Source: Lysobacter changpingensis (GTDB lineage Bacteria > Pseudomonadota > Gammaproteobacteria > Xanthomonadales > Xanthomonadaceae). From it: a DNA stretch of 64,000 nucleotides. The position numbers were made by a program, and so were the translations under genes. The notes beneath the pieces are model-generated. The model worked only from the letters and a program-made list of their open reading frames with translations, was not told the DNA's origin and searched no databases. This document shows positions 40,224 to 48,734 of this stretch, one piece after another (position 1 is the stretch's first letter; every line of letters starts with the position of its first letter). The stretch spans positions 310,001-374,000 of the forward strand of contig NZ_JADWPE010000002.1 of assembly GCF_017308985.1 (NCBI RefSeq), written 5' to 3'.

Positions 40224-40270
40224 TCTGGAGCTGATGTCGACGCAGGTGCCGAACCGTGCGATGTCGAACG

Positions 40271-41578
40271 TCAGCCGTTGGCGACGCCGCTGCGCGAACC
40301 GCGACCCTGACCGCCGCCGCGATGCTGCTTCGGACCGGCATGCGCGTGGCGCTGCGCCGGCTTGCCGTGCGGACGGTTCGTGGGACGGCGGGCCGGTGCC
40401 TTCTGGCGCGGATTCGGCAGCGGCGCGTTGAGCTGGATCGGACGGCTCGGCGCGAAGCCTTCCACTTCCACCATCTCCACGTCGGCCTTCAACATGCGCT
40501 GCACCTGGCGCAACAGGCCGCCCTCTTCCGGCGCGACCAGCGACAGCGCTTCGCCGCTGGCGCCGTTACGGCCCGTACGGCCGATGCGGTGCACGTAGTC
40601 CTCGGCCACCATCGGCAGCTCGAAGTTGATCACCAGCGGCAGGTTCGGGATGTCGAGGCCGCGCGCGGCGACGTCGGTGGCGACCAGCACGCGGGCCTTG
40701 CCGGCCTTGAACGCGTTGAGCGCCTTCTGCCGCTGCGCCTGGCTCTTGTTGCCGTGGATGGCGACCGCGGCGAGGCCGGCTTCTTCCAGCTGTTCGGCCA
40801 GGCGGTTGCAGCCGTGCTTGGTGCGGCCGAACACGATCGCCTGGTCCGTATGGCGCGAGCTCAGCACGCTCACCAGCAGATCGCGCTTGCGACCGGCATC
40901 GACCACGTGCACGCGATGGCTGATGGTCTGCGCGATGGTGTTCTGCGCGGCCACCTGCACCTGCTTCGGCTCGCGCATGAATTCCACCGCCAGCGCCTTG
41001 AGCTGCGCTTCGAAGGTGGCCGAGAACATCATCGTCTGGCGATCGCGCGGCAGCTTGCCGAGGATGCGCTTCATCGCCGGCAGGAAGCCCATGTCGAGCA
41101 TGCGGTCGGCTTCGTCGAGCACCAGCAGCTCGACGGCGTCGAGCTTCGCGGTGCCGCGATCGAGATGGTCGATCAGGCGGCCCGGCGTGGCGACGAGCAC
41201 GTCGATGCCACGGCGGAACATCTCGACCTGCGGGCCCATGCCGGCGCCGCCGAAGATGACGCTGACGTTCATGCGCAGGTGCTTCGCGTACGAACGCAGG
41301 TTGTCGCCGACCTGCACGGCCAGTTCGCGCGTGGGCACGAGCACCAGCGCGCGCGGGCGGCGGTAACCGTTCGGCGCGGTCTGCTTCGAAAGGCGGTGCA
41401 GCAGCGGCAGGCCGAACGCAGCGGTCTTGCCGGTGCCGGTCTGGGCGCCGCCCAGCAGATCGTGGCCGGCCAGCGCCAGCGGGATGGCCTGCGCCTGGAT
41501 CGGGGTCGGGGTGGTGTAGTTCTGCTCCGCCAGGGCGCGCAGCAGCGCGGGCGAAAGCCCGAGAGTTTCGAACGTCAT
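40271..41578 (-). CDS. rhlE: DEAD-box ATP-dependent RNA helicase RhlE
   Basis: RhlE-type RNA helicase of 435 residues, linked in the family to ribosome assembly and RNA turnover at low temperature. All motifs are present: Q motif PTPIQAQAIP, motif I AQTGTGKTAAF, PTRELAVQV, GGAGMGPQ, TPGRLIDHL, DEADRMLDMGF, SATF, VLVATDVAARGLD and YVHRIGRTGRNG. A basic C-terminal tail (RQKAPARRPTNRPHGKP to GQGRGSRSGVANG) gives RNA affinity. ATG 41578 has a strong AAGGAG 11 bases upstream and matches the RhlE start MTFETLGLSP; the open frame to 41644 is not used. It is divergent from the antiporter gene across about 340 bp. Confidence 0.95.
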   Translation of the reverse strand: MTFETLGLSPALLRALAEQNYTTPTPIQAQAIPLALAGHDLLGGAQTGTGKTAAFGLPLLHRLSKQTAPNGYRRPRALVLVPTRELAVQVGDNLRSYAKHLRMNVSVIFGGAGMGPQVEMFRRGIDVLVATPGRLIDHLDRGTAKLDAVELLVLDEADRMLDMGFLPAMKRILGKLPRDRQTMMFSATFEAQLKALAVEFMREPKQVQVAAQNTIAQTISHRVHVVDAGRKRDLLVSVLSSRHTDQAIVFGRTKHGCNRLAEQLEEAGLAAVAIHGNKSQAQRQKALNAFKAGKARVLVATDVAARGLDIPNLPLVINFELPMVAEDYVHRIGRTGRNGASGEALSLVAPEEGGLLRQVQRMLKADVEMVEVEGFAPSRPIQLNAPLPNPRQKAPARRPTNRPHGKPAQRHAHAGPKQHRGGGQGRGSRSGVANG

Positions 41579-41922
41579 GCGGGTGTTGCTCCTTGTCGCG
41601 CGCCATCGCGTCGCACCGCCACGGAAAGGCGGCGACGAAGTCATGTCGCGTGATGGCCCCGGCGTTCCCTCGAACCGCGCCGGCGGCGATCTGATTGGAC
41701 GGCGACCGGACGATCCGGGCCGTGTCTGCGCTACGAAAGACGTGCGGGATAGAAGCCGTTGGCTCGGACCGGACTGCGGTCCACGGCGGGCATACCTGGG
41801 AAACGTACCCTTGCGGGGAGGCAGCCGTGCGCTGAACGGGGCGGACTCTACGCGAAACCGTCCGTTCTTGCCAGCCGTGTAGGCTTTGTCGGCCGGTGCG
41901 GTTCATGCGATTGGGGACGGAA
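41579..41922. other. Divergent promoter region between rhlE and the antiporter gene
   Basis: About 340 bp with no gene. It must hold both promoters; no convincing -35/-10 pair was seen. The long leader on the rhlE side would be compatible with cold-shock control of a DEAD-box gene, but nothing in the sequence proves it. Confidence 0.5.
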
Positions 41923-43749
41923 ATGGCGGATGCGGGATCGAACGATCTGGTCAAGGTGGTCGCGCTGCTCGGCGCGGCGGTGGTGGCGGTGCCGGTGTTC
42001 AGGCGCTTGGGCCTGGGATCGGTGCTGGGCTATCTGGCCGCCGGCCTGGCGATCGGGCCGTTCGGGCTGGGCTGGTTCTCCGACCCGCAGGCGATCCTGC
42101 ATGTGGCCGAACTGGGCGTGGTGATGTTCCTGTTCGTGATCGGCCTGGAAATGCGCCCCTCGCACCTGTGGAGCCTGCGCCGGCAGATCTTCGGCCTGGG
42201 CACGCTGCAGATCGCCGCCTGCACCGCGGCGCTGACCGGCGTCGGCCTGCTGTTCGGCTACGAGCCGGTCGTCGCATTCATCGGTGCGATGGGTTTCGTG
42301 CTGACCTCCACCGCGATCGTCATGCAGCTGCTGTCCGAACGCGGGGACACCGCCCTGCCCCACGGCCAGAAGATCGTCTCGGTGCTGCTGTTCGAGGACC
42401 TGCTGATCGTGCCGCTGCTGGTGCTGGTGGCGCTGCTCGCGCCGGGCGAGGCGAGCAGCACCGCGTCACGCTGGGCGTCGATCGGCATCGCCGCCGGCGT
42501 GCTGGTCGCGCTGGTCGCCGCGGGCATCTGGTTGCTCAATCCCCTCTTCCGCCTGCTCGCCGCCGCGCGGGCGCGCGAGGTGATGACCGCCGCCGCGTTG
42601 CTGGTCGTGCTCGGATCGGCACTGCTGATGCAGCTGGGCGGATTGTCGATGGCGATGGGCGCGTTCCTCGCGGGTGTGCTGCTGTCCGAATCGACGTTCC
42701 GCCATCAACTCGAAGCCGACGTCGAACCGTTCCGCGGCCTGCTGCTCGGCCTGTTCTTCCTCGGCGTGGGCATGGCATTGGACCTGTCGGTGGTGGCCGC
42801 GAACTGGCTGCCGATCCTCGGTGCGGTGCTGGCGATGATGCTGGTCAAGGCGCTGTGCATCTACGCCGTCGCGCGCCTGACCGAGTCCAGCCACCGCGAA
42901 GCGCTCGACCGCGCCACCCTGATGGCGCAGGGCGGCGAATTCGCCTTCGTGCTGTATTCCACGGCCGCCGCGAGCGGCGTGATCGCCGCCGCGCAGAACG
43001 CCAACCTCACCGCGATCGTCGTGCTGTCGATGGCGCTGACGCCGCTGGTGGTGTTGTCGGTGCGTCCGTGGCTCAAGCGCGCGATGGAAAAAACCGACGA
43101 CCTCGACGTCGCCGAAGGCCTGTCCGGCAACGTGCTGATGATCGGCTTCGGCCGCTTCGGCCAGGTCGTGAGCCAGTCGCTGCTCGCGCGCGGCGTGGAC
43201 GTGACGATCATCGACAACGACGTGGAAATGATCCGCAGCGCCGGCACGTTCGGCTTCAAGATCTACTACGGCGACGGCACGCGGCTGGACGTGCTGCGCG
43301 CGTCCGGCGCGCACGATGCGCAGGTGATCGCCGTGTGCATCGACAACAAGCACGCCGCCAACCGCATCGTCGAACTGGCGAAGTCCGAGTTCGCGCAGGC
43401 GAAGCTGCTGGTGCGTTCGTTCGATCGCGAGCATTCGCTGGAGCTGATCAACGCCGGCGTCGACGTGCAGGTGCGCGAGACCTTCGAATCGGCGATGAAG
43501 TTCGGCCACCACGCGCTGTGCCAGCTCGGCGTGCCGAAGGACGAGGCGCTGGAGATCGTCGAGGACGTCCGCCGCCGCGATGCCGAACGCGTGCAGCTGG
43601 AGTTGTCCGAAGGCCTGACGGCGGGGACGCGGCTGCTCATCGGCAACCTCGCGCCGGGCCCGACGCCGACGCCGTTCACGCGACCGCGCCATGCGGCTAC
43701 GCCGTTGTCGGCGGAAACGGCCGAAGCGACGCACGGCAGGAACGAGTGA
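41923..43749 (+). CDS. CPA2-family (KefB/KefC-like) cation:proton antiporter
   Basis: Integral membrane antiporter of 608 residues with 12-13 hydrophobic helices (about 10-390) and a cytoplasmic TrkA-N/RCK domain (about 405-525), the layout of glutathione-gated K+ efflux systems KefB/KefC. Motifs: GLGSVLGYLAAGLAIGPFGL in the first helices, FVIGLEMRPS, ALLMQLGGLSMAMGAFLAGV, and the nucleotide-binding VLMIGFGRFGQVVSQSLL with acidic IIDNDVEM. ATG 41923 (MADAGSND) is preceded by GGGGACGG; upstream starts at 41896 (GTG) and 41905 are less well placed. The KefF/KefG-type ancillary subunit is not adjacent. Ion specificity is not determined. Confidence 0.9.
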   Translation: MADAGSNDLVKVVALLGAAVVAVPVFRRLGLGSVLGYLAAGLAIGPFGLGWFSDPQAILHVAELGVVMFLFVIGLEMRPSHLWSLRRQIFGLGTLQIAACTAALTGVGLLFGYEPVVAFIGAMGFVLTSTAIVMQLLSERGDTALPHGQKIVSVLLFEDLLIVPLLVLVALLAPGEASSTASRWASIGIAAGVLVALVAAGIWLLNPLFRLLAAARAREVMTAAALLVVLGSALLMQLGGLSMAMGAFLAGVLLSESTFRHQLEADVEPFRGLLLGLFFLGVGMALDLSVVAANWLPILGAVLAMMLVKALCIYAVARLTESSHREALDRATLMAQGGEFAFVLYSTAAASGVIAAAQNANLTAIVVLSMALTPLVVLSVRPWLKRAMEKTDDLDVAEGLSGNVLMIGFGRFGQVVSQSLLARGVDVTIIDNDVEMIRSAGTFGFKIYYGDGTRLDVLRASGAHDAQVIAVCIDNKHAANRIVELAKSEFAQAKLLVRSFDREHSLELINAGVDVQVRETFESAMKFGHHALCQLGVPKDEALEIVEDVRRRDAERVQLELSEGLTAGTRLLIGNLAPGPTPTPFTRPRHAATPLSAETAEATHGRNE

Positions 43750-43822
43750 GGAGGAGTGAGAAACGAGCAGGAGCCAAGCGGCCTTTACTAGCCTCTCGCT
43801 TCTCTCCGCTCGTTTCCCGCGT
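43743..43822. repeat. Imperfect inverted repeat downstream of the antiporter gene
   Basis: Arms around GAGAAACGAGCAGGAG and CTCTCCGCTCGTTTCCCGC pair imperfectly across a CCTTTACTAGCC loop. A similar element in inverted orientation lies at 45273-45350, so the two flank the beta-CASP gene. Confidence 0.55.
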
Positions 43823-45211
43823 CTAGGCATCCAGCACAAGCCCAGGCCGCGCCAGCACCGCCTGCACGCCGAAGCTTTCGCCGATCTCGCCGGCCAGCGC
43901 CTCGCGTGCGCGATCCTCGCCGTGCACCAGCGCGAGGGGTGGATGCGCGGCGCCATCGCTGCCGCCGATCCCGCCGTACCACGCCATCAGGCCGCGCTGG
44001 TCGGTATGCGCCGACAGGCCGCCCACGGTGTGGCGCTGCGCGTTCACGCGCACGTCGTGGCCGTGGATGCGCACCCACTTCGCACCGTCGACCAGGCGCC
44101 GCCCGAGCGTGCCTTCGGCCTGGTAGCCGACGAACACCACGTGCGTCTGCTTCCGGTCCAGCCGGTGACGGAAGTGGTGCAGGATGCGCCCCGCATTCGC
44201 CATGCCCGAGCCGGCGATCACTATCGCGCCGCGTTCGATGCGGTTGATCGCCATCGATTCCTCGCGCGTCTGCGTGAAATGCAGGTTCGGCAGGCGGAAC
44301 GGATTGGGCTTGTCGCGCCAGACCCGTTGCGCGTCCTCGTCGAACAGGTCGGCGTGGCGGTCGTAGATCGACACCACTTTCGCCGCCATCGGGCTGTCGA
44401 GGAAGATGCGCCAGCGCGACAGGTGCCATTCGTCCCAATGCCGCGCGAACCAGTACAGCAGTTCCTGGCTGCGGCCCACCGCGAAGGCGGGAATCAGCAC
44501 GTTGCCGCCGCCGCGCCATGCGGCATCGAGAATCTCGCCGAGTTCGCGGATCGTCTCGGCGCGATCGCGATGCAGGCGGTCGCCGTACGTGGATTCCATC
44601 ATCACCAGGTCGGCGCGGTCGATGCTGGCCGGATCGCGCAGGATCGGCGTCCCCTTCGGCCCGAGGTCGCCCGAGAACACCAGCTTTCGGTCATCGGCCC
44701 ACAGCTCCACGCTGGACGAACCCAGGATGTGGCCCGCTTCGCGGAACGCGATCTCCACGCCCGGCAGGATCGCCGTGCGCGTGTCGTAGGGCAGCGGACG
44801 CACGAGGTCGAGCGCCGCCGCCACGTCCTCGCGCGTGAACAGCGGCTGCGCCTCGGGCTCGCCCGCGCGGCGGTAGCGGTTGTGGCGTTCGGCATCGCTT
44901 TCCGAGATCGACGCGGCATCCATCAGCATCACCGGCATCAGGTCGGCGGTGGCCTGCTGCGCATAGATCGGCGAACGGAATCCGCGTCGGACCAGCAGCG
45001 GCACGCGGCCGATGTGGTCGATGTGCGCGTGGCTGACGACGAGCGCGTCGAGCGATGCGGGCTCGAACGGGAACGGATCGGTGTTGCGGCGTTCGGCTTC
45101 CGGACTGCCCTGGATCATCCCGCAATCGAGCAGCACGCGACGACCCGCCGCCTCGACTTCATGCAGGGAACCGGTGACTTCGCCGGCCGCACCGTGGAAA
45201 TGGACGCGCAT
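43823..45211 (-). CDS. Metallo-beta-lactamase/beta-CASP RNA nuclease
   Basis: Bacterial Ysh1/CPSF-73-like beta-CASP protein of 462 residues; the family processes RNA with endo- or exonuclease activity. The metal-binding motif 2 is SHAHIDHIG (H61, H63, D65, H66), with GAAGEVTGS (motif 1), EAGHILGSSSV (motif 3), FSGDLG (motif 4), then the beta-CASP part with MMESTYGDRLH, IPAFAVGRSQELLY, AGSGMANAGRI (motif B) and GGLSAHTDQ (motif C). The start is ATG 45211. It is convergent with the antiporter gene. Physiological RNA targets are unknown. Confidence 0.92.
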   Translation of the reverse strand: MRVHFHGAAGEVTGSLHEVEAAGRRVLLDCGMIQGSPEAERRNTDPFPFEPASLDALVVSHAHIDHIGRVPLLVRRGFRSPIYAQQATADLMPVMLMDAASISESDAERHNRYRRAGEPEAQPLFTREDVAAALDLVRPLPYDTRTAILPGVEIAFREAGHILGSSSVELWADDRKLVFSGDLGPKGTPILRDPASIDRADLVMMESTYGDRLHRDRAETIRELGEILDAAWRGGGNVLIPAFAVGRSQELLYWFARHWDEWHLSRWRIFLDSPMAAKVVSIYDRHADLFDEDAQRVWRDKPNPFRLPNLHFTQTREESMAINRIERGAIVIAGSGMANAGRILHHFRHRLDRKQTHVVFVGYQAEGTLGRRLVDGAKWVRIHGHDVRVNAQRHTVGGLSAHTDQRGLMAWYGGIGGSDGAAHPPLALVHGEDRAREALAGEIGESFGVQAVLARPGLVLDA

Positions 45212-45272
45212 GGGATTCCTCCTCGTGCGCGCACGCTAGCAGGAAGCCGGGGACGTGGGGAGTGGAGGCGGC

Positions 45273-45350
45273 GCAGAAACGAGTGGAGAGGAGCGGGAAA
45301 CGCGTCGATGAGGCATTACTCGTTTCTCGTTCCTGTCTCTTCCCGTTCCT
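45273..45350. repeat. Imperfect inverted repeat upstream of the beta-CASP gene
   Basis: Left arm GAAACGAGTGGAGAGGAGCG, right arm CTCGTTTCTCGTTCCTGTCT. It is related to the element at 43743-43822 in opposite orientation. Confidence 0.55.
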
Positions 45351-45365
45351 GCCTTCCAGTTCCGC

Positions 45366-45671
45366 TTACCGCGGCGGAACGACGCGCTCCTCGCGCACCA
45401 CCGTGCCATCCGGGCGCACGTCGCGATAGACGACGCTTTCGCCCGCGCGGCCGTAATCGCGCGGCGTGTCGCGCCATGCGGCGAGCAGGTCGACGTTCTG
45501 CTTCTCGATGACTTCCAGGCTGCGCGCGATGCGTCGCAGCAGACCCTTGATGCCGAACACCGCGAACGGCACCAGGATCCACAGGATCGACAGGATCAGG
45601 CCGAAGGCGAAGATGCAGAACCACAGGAACGTATTGGCGCCATAGGCGGCATTGGCGACGGTGCTGTCCAT
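45366..45671 (-). CDS. Small membrane protein of unknown function (101 aa)
   Basis: Unrecognised 101-residue protein. One long hydrophobic segment (about 13-46: NTFLWFCIFAFGLILSILWI and onwards) could form one or two helices, followed by a basic amphipathic helix GLLRRIARSLEVIEKQN and a polar C-terminus SVVYRDVRPDGTVVREERVV. It resembles small inner-membrane stress proteins only in architecture. It starts with ATG 45671 and lies downstream of the ROK-type gene on the same strand, about 90 bp away. Confidence 0.75.
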   Translation of the reverse strand: MDSTVANAAYGANTFLWFCIFAFGLILSILWILVPFAVFGIKGLLRRIARSLEVIEKQNVDLLAAWRDTPRDYGRAGESVVYRDVRPDGTVVREERVVPPR

Positions 45672-45761
45672 CGTGCGCTCCGAGTTGGATGACGACGGAA
45701 GTCTTGGCGAGCCGGCGTGATTCCGATGTGGAGTTTCGCGTGATACGCGCGTGACGGCGCG

Positions 45762-46838
45762 TCATCCGCCCAGGTTGGTGAAACTTGCGTTGCCCAGGCC
45801 GGTGCCGATCGTGAGCACGCCCCACCGCTCCGCGTTGCGCATGCGCGGGCGTTCGCTCAAACCCTGCACGACCGCATCGTTGTGCATCGCCACCGTGATC
45901 GCGCGCCCCGCAACGCGATCGAGCCGCCTGGCCAGTTCGTCCGGCAGGTGGAATGGCGCCTCCCAGTCGCCCGGCAGGTTCTGCGCGCCCTGCGGGATGC
46001 TGCCGTCCGCCTCGATCAGCCCCGGACACGCGATGCCGACGAACGGCGCCAGCCGCAGCCCGAGCGTGCGCGAGAACGCCGACAGTCCGTTGAGCATCGC
46101 CGACAGGCGCGCGATCGCTTCGCCGCGTTCGGGGTCGTCCTCGGCGTGGCGCCACTGCATGCTTTCGATCACGCGCGCCTTCGCGCCGTCGTCGGACGCA
46201 TCCCGGCGCGGCTCGACGATGCCGCAGCGGATGTTCGTGCCGCCGACATCCACCGCGAGGAACGCATCGAAACGGCGGAAACGCGCCGGCAGCAGCTGCG
46301 TCCAGCCGATCAGGCCGGCTTCGTCGGGATCGTGGCTGATCACGTGCAGCTCCACGCCGCTGCGCGCGCTCCGCAGCATGCGCTGCGCGCGACGGATCGC
46401 GAGCTGGCCGAACTGGCTTTCCGGAAGGCCGCCGCCGAGCACGATGCGCTTCACGTCCTGCCACGACGGCTGCGCTCGGAAGCACTGCACGACGTGCACG
46501 AGCCTGCGCGAGAACTCCTCCACTGCAAGGTGCGTCACGTGCGAGGCGTCGGCGTCGCCTCCCACCAGCACCAGGTCGATGTCCTTCTTCGACAGCTCGT
46601 CGCTGCGTGCGCGGCCGAACGGATCCTTGCCGGTCGCGTGCACCTTGCGCACGGTGTCGAGCACCTGCCGGAACGCGGTCTGGCTCGCGCGATCGCCGAG
46701 GAACCCCTCGCCGTCGGGATCGGGAATCGCGAGGTTGTAGCTGTCGATCGTCAGGCCCGTGATGCGCGAAACGCCGTGCGGGCCGCTCGTGTTCGTGCGG
46801 CGGGATGCTGGGCGTTTTCGAGCGGATTTGTCGGCCAT
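45762..46838 (-). CDS. ROK/ASKHA-type sugar kinase-like protein with apparently permuted motif order
   Basis: A 358-residue protein with ROK-family motifs in an unusual order. The phosphate-binding start of a ROK kinase, LAVDVGGTNIRCGIVE, is at about 194-209 rather than at the N-terminus. It is followed by GIACPGLIEADGSIPQG (268-284), the catalytic-region AMHNDAVVQGLSE (317-329), and TIGTGLGNASFTNL at 343-356, where the protein stops. The half that normally follows (adenosine motif IVIGGG... with flanking helices) seems to lie before it: VKRIVLGGGLPESQFGQLAI (129-148) and DEAGLIGWTQLLP. No ROK zinc Cys motif is visible. This looks like a circular permutation rather than a truncation, since no remaining lobe lies downstream. 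Start ATG 46838. Substrate unknown. Confidence 0.8.
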   Translation of the reverse strand: MADKSARKRPASRRTNTSGPHGVSRITGLTIDSYNLAIPDPDGEGFLGDRASQTAFRQVLDTVRKVHATGKDPFGRARSDELSKKDIDLVLVGGDADASHVTHLAVEEFSRRLVHVVQCFRAQPSWQDVKRIVLGGGLPESQFGQLAIRRAQRMLRSARSGVELHVISHDPDEAGLIGWTQLLPARFRRFDAFLAVDVGGTNIRCGIVEPRRDASDDGAKARVIESMQWRHAEDDPERGEAIARLSAMLNGLSAFSRTLGLRLAPFVGIACPGLIEADGSIPQGAQNLPGDWEAPFHLPDELARRLDRVAGRAITVAMHNDAVVQGLSERPRMRNAERWGVLTIGTGLGNASFTNLGG

Positions 46839-46886
46839 GCGCCATTTTCCGGCGCGCGACGGTTACGCCACGTCAAAGCAGACGCT

Positions 46887-46971
46887 TTGGTAGCCCGGGT
46901 AAGCACAGCGCACCCGGGGTGACGTGACGGAAGCGTTCCCCGGGTGCGGCTTCTCTTACCCGGGCTACCAA
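46887..46971. repeat. Dispersed palindromic element, copy 6
   Basis: Arms TTGGTAGCCCGGGTAAGCAC and the complement ending CGGGCTACCAA, with diverged centres. It lies between the ROK-type and thioredoxin genes. Confidence 0.85.
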
Positions 46972-46981
46972 GGCGGATTAT

Positions 46982-47305
46982 TCAGCCGACTGCCGCCAAC
47001 GCCTGCCTGACTTCTTCCGCATTCGAAGGCCGCACGACGCGCGCGACCTCCTCGCCGTCGCGCAGCACGACCAGCGTCGGCCAGAGTTTGATGCGATAGG
47101 AGCGACCGAGTGGCCGACCGGGGCCGTCCTCGACCTTCACATGGCGCACGTCGTCGCGCGGCGCCAGCACCGCTTCGATCGCCGGCTGCGCGCCGGTGCA
47201 GAAGCCGCACCAGTTCGTGCCGAATTCCAGCACCGAGATGCCCGCCCACGCGTCCACGTCGGCGCGGGCGGGTTCATCGGCAGTGTAGGTACGCGCGTAA
47301 GCCAT
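46982..47305 (-). CDS. Thioredoxin-fold protein
   Basis: A 107-residue thioredoxin-like protein with active site FGTNWCGFCTGAQP and the cis-proline strand RIKLWPTLVVLRDGEEVARV, ending in EEVRQALAAVG. The central dipeptide GF differs from the GP of classical thioredoxin. There is no signal peptide, so it is cytoplasmic. ATG 47305 gives MAYARTYTADEP; the open frame to 48496 is antisense/shadow. It follows the alpha/beta hydrolase gene by about 25 bp on the same strand, so the two may be co-transcribed. Confidence 0.88.
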   Translation of the reverse strand: MAYARTYTADEPARADVDAWAGISVLEFGTNWCGFCTGAQPAIEAVLAPRDDVRHVKVEDGPGRPLGRSYRIKLWPTLVVLRDGEEVARVVRPSNAEEVRQALAAVG

Positions 47306-47331
47306 CGGCGCAAAGCAGACGCGATGCGGCG

Positions 47332-48444
47332 TTACTTCGCCGTGACGTCCGATGGCTCCGCCGCGAGCGGACGCACGTACTGCACGAGGCTCACCAGCAG
47401 CTTGCCGGGCTCTTCCCACGGCACCATGTGCGAGGCGTGCTCGAACCACACGCCCTGCTTGTACGGCGCCTTCACCTGCCCGAGCCACGCGTCGGTCGGC
47501 TCGGACGGCGTGGTGTAGTCGTGGCGGCCCATGAACATCAGCACCGGGATCGGGAATTCGCGCACGCCCGACATGTCCACCTCGAGGAACTCCGGCAGGA
47601 TGCGCCCCAGCGTGAACACGTTGCCGCCGTCCACGGCGCAGCGTTCGGCGTCGGTGTATTCGGGCGACAGCAGCGGCGCGCGGTAGAAGTACGTGGATTC
47701 GTCGCGATACGCGGTGAGTCCACCGTAATGCTGCGCCCACTTGCGCGCGGCGATGATGCGTTCGCGCGTGATCGGCGTGTTGCCGGGATACGGCGCGATC
47801 GCTTCCATCTCGCGCACCGCCTCGGCGTTGCCCTTCGTCTTCGCCGTCGCCATCGCGAAATCGAAGCTGATGCGTTCGTTCTCGCGCACGTTGATGACCT
47901 GGCCGATGCCGATGTACGCGTGGAAGAGATCCGGCCGCTTGAGCGCCGCCTGCATCGCGATGATCGTGCCCCAGCTGTGGCCCATCAGGATCAGCTTGCG
48001 CTTGCCGTAGCGCGTGCGGACGTCTTCGGCCATCGCGATGACGTCGTCGACGAAGTTGGGAATGTGGATGGTGTCGGCGACCTTCGCTGCGTCGTTGGCG
48101 ACGAAGGTCCTGCCGGCGCCGCGCTGGTCGTACGTCACCATCGTGAAGTACTCCTCCAGTGGACGCTGGAACTGCCACAGCGTCGGCGTCAGCGGCGAGG
48201 CCGGCCCGCCGTGCACGAACAGGACGACCGGATTGGCGCGATCCTGGCCGCGCACGTTCACCCACTGGTCGATGCCGTTGAGGTGGACCTTGTAGGACTC
48301 CTGCACGCCGTTCGGTGTCTCGATGCGGCCCAGGTCCGCGATGATCTTCCGTGCCGGCTCGTAGGCGGCGGTGTCCTTGCAGGTCTGTGCGTTCGCGGCG
48401 AAGGCGCTCACGGCCAGCAGCAGTGTCATGAGAAATTTGTTCAT
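47332..48444 (-). CDS. Secreted alpha/beta hydrolase (proline iminopeptidase-like)
   Basis: Exported hydrolase of 370 residues. A signal peptide (MNKFLMTLLLAVSAFAANA) is followed by an alpha/beta hydrolase domain with an oxyanion HGGPASPLTPTLWQ, YDQRGAGRT, the nucleophile elbow MGHSWGTI, the acid in FMGRHDYTTP and a C-terminal histidine in FEHASHMV. The HGGP and DQRG motifs are those of the proline iminopeptidase (S33) group. ATG 48444 is chosen for the signal peptide; in-frame upstream codons lack one. Divergent from the M13 peptidase gene across about 290 bp. Confidence 0.9.
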   Translation of the reverse strand: MNKFLMTLLLAVSAFAANAQTCKDTAAYEPARKIIADLGRIETPNGVQESYKVHLNGIDQWVNVRGQDRANPVVLFVHGGPASPLTPTLWQFQRPLEEYFTMVTYDQRGAGRTFVANDAAKVADTIHIPNFVDDVIAMAEDVRTRYGKRKLILMGHSWGTIIAMQAALKRPDLFHAYIGIGQVINVRENERISFDFAMATAKTKGNAEAVREMEAIAPYPGNTPITRERIIAARKWAQHYGGLTAYRDESTYFYRAPLLSPEYTDAERCAVDGGNVFTLGRILPEFLEVDMSGVREFPIPVLMFMGRHDYTTPSEPTDAWLGQVKAPYKQGVWFEHASHMVPWEEPGKLLVSLVQYVRPLAAEPSDVTAK

Positions 48445-48734
48445 GCGGTCCCCTTTTTGATCGGCGGAGCCTGGCGATCGCTCCGACCTTGCGCAAGGGA
48501 TACCCCCAGCGGCCGGGCGGTTGCAGCGCGGGCCCGTGCGCCGCGAGGCCGCGCCGCGCGGCCCCCGCGCCCGACTTTGCCGTTCCGGGCCAACCGGTCC
48601 CGAACGGGAGTTGCTGCCGGCCCCGTCAACGTGACCTTCGACACCCTCGGGTTGGGACAATCGGGTCTAATGTCGCCCGATGCCCCGTCCGGGGTTGTCC
48701 CAACTCCCATACGCCTTCCGGCTGGAGCCCTTAC

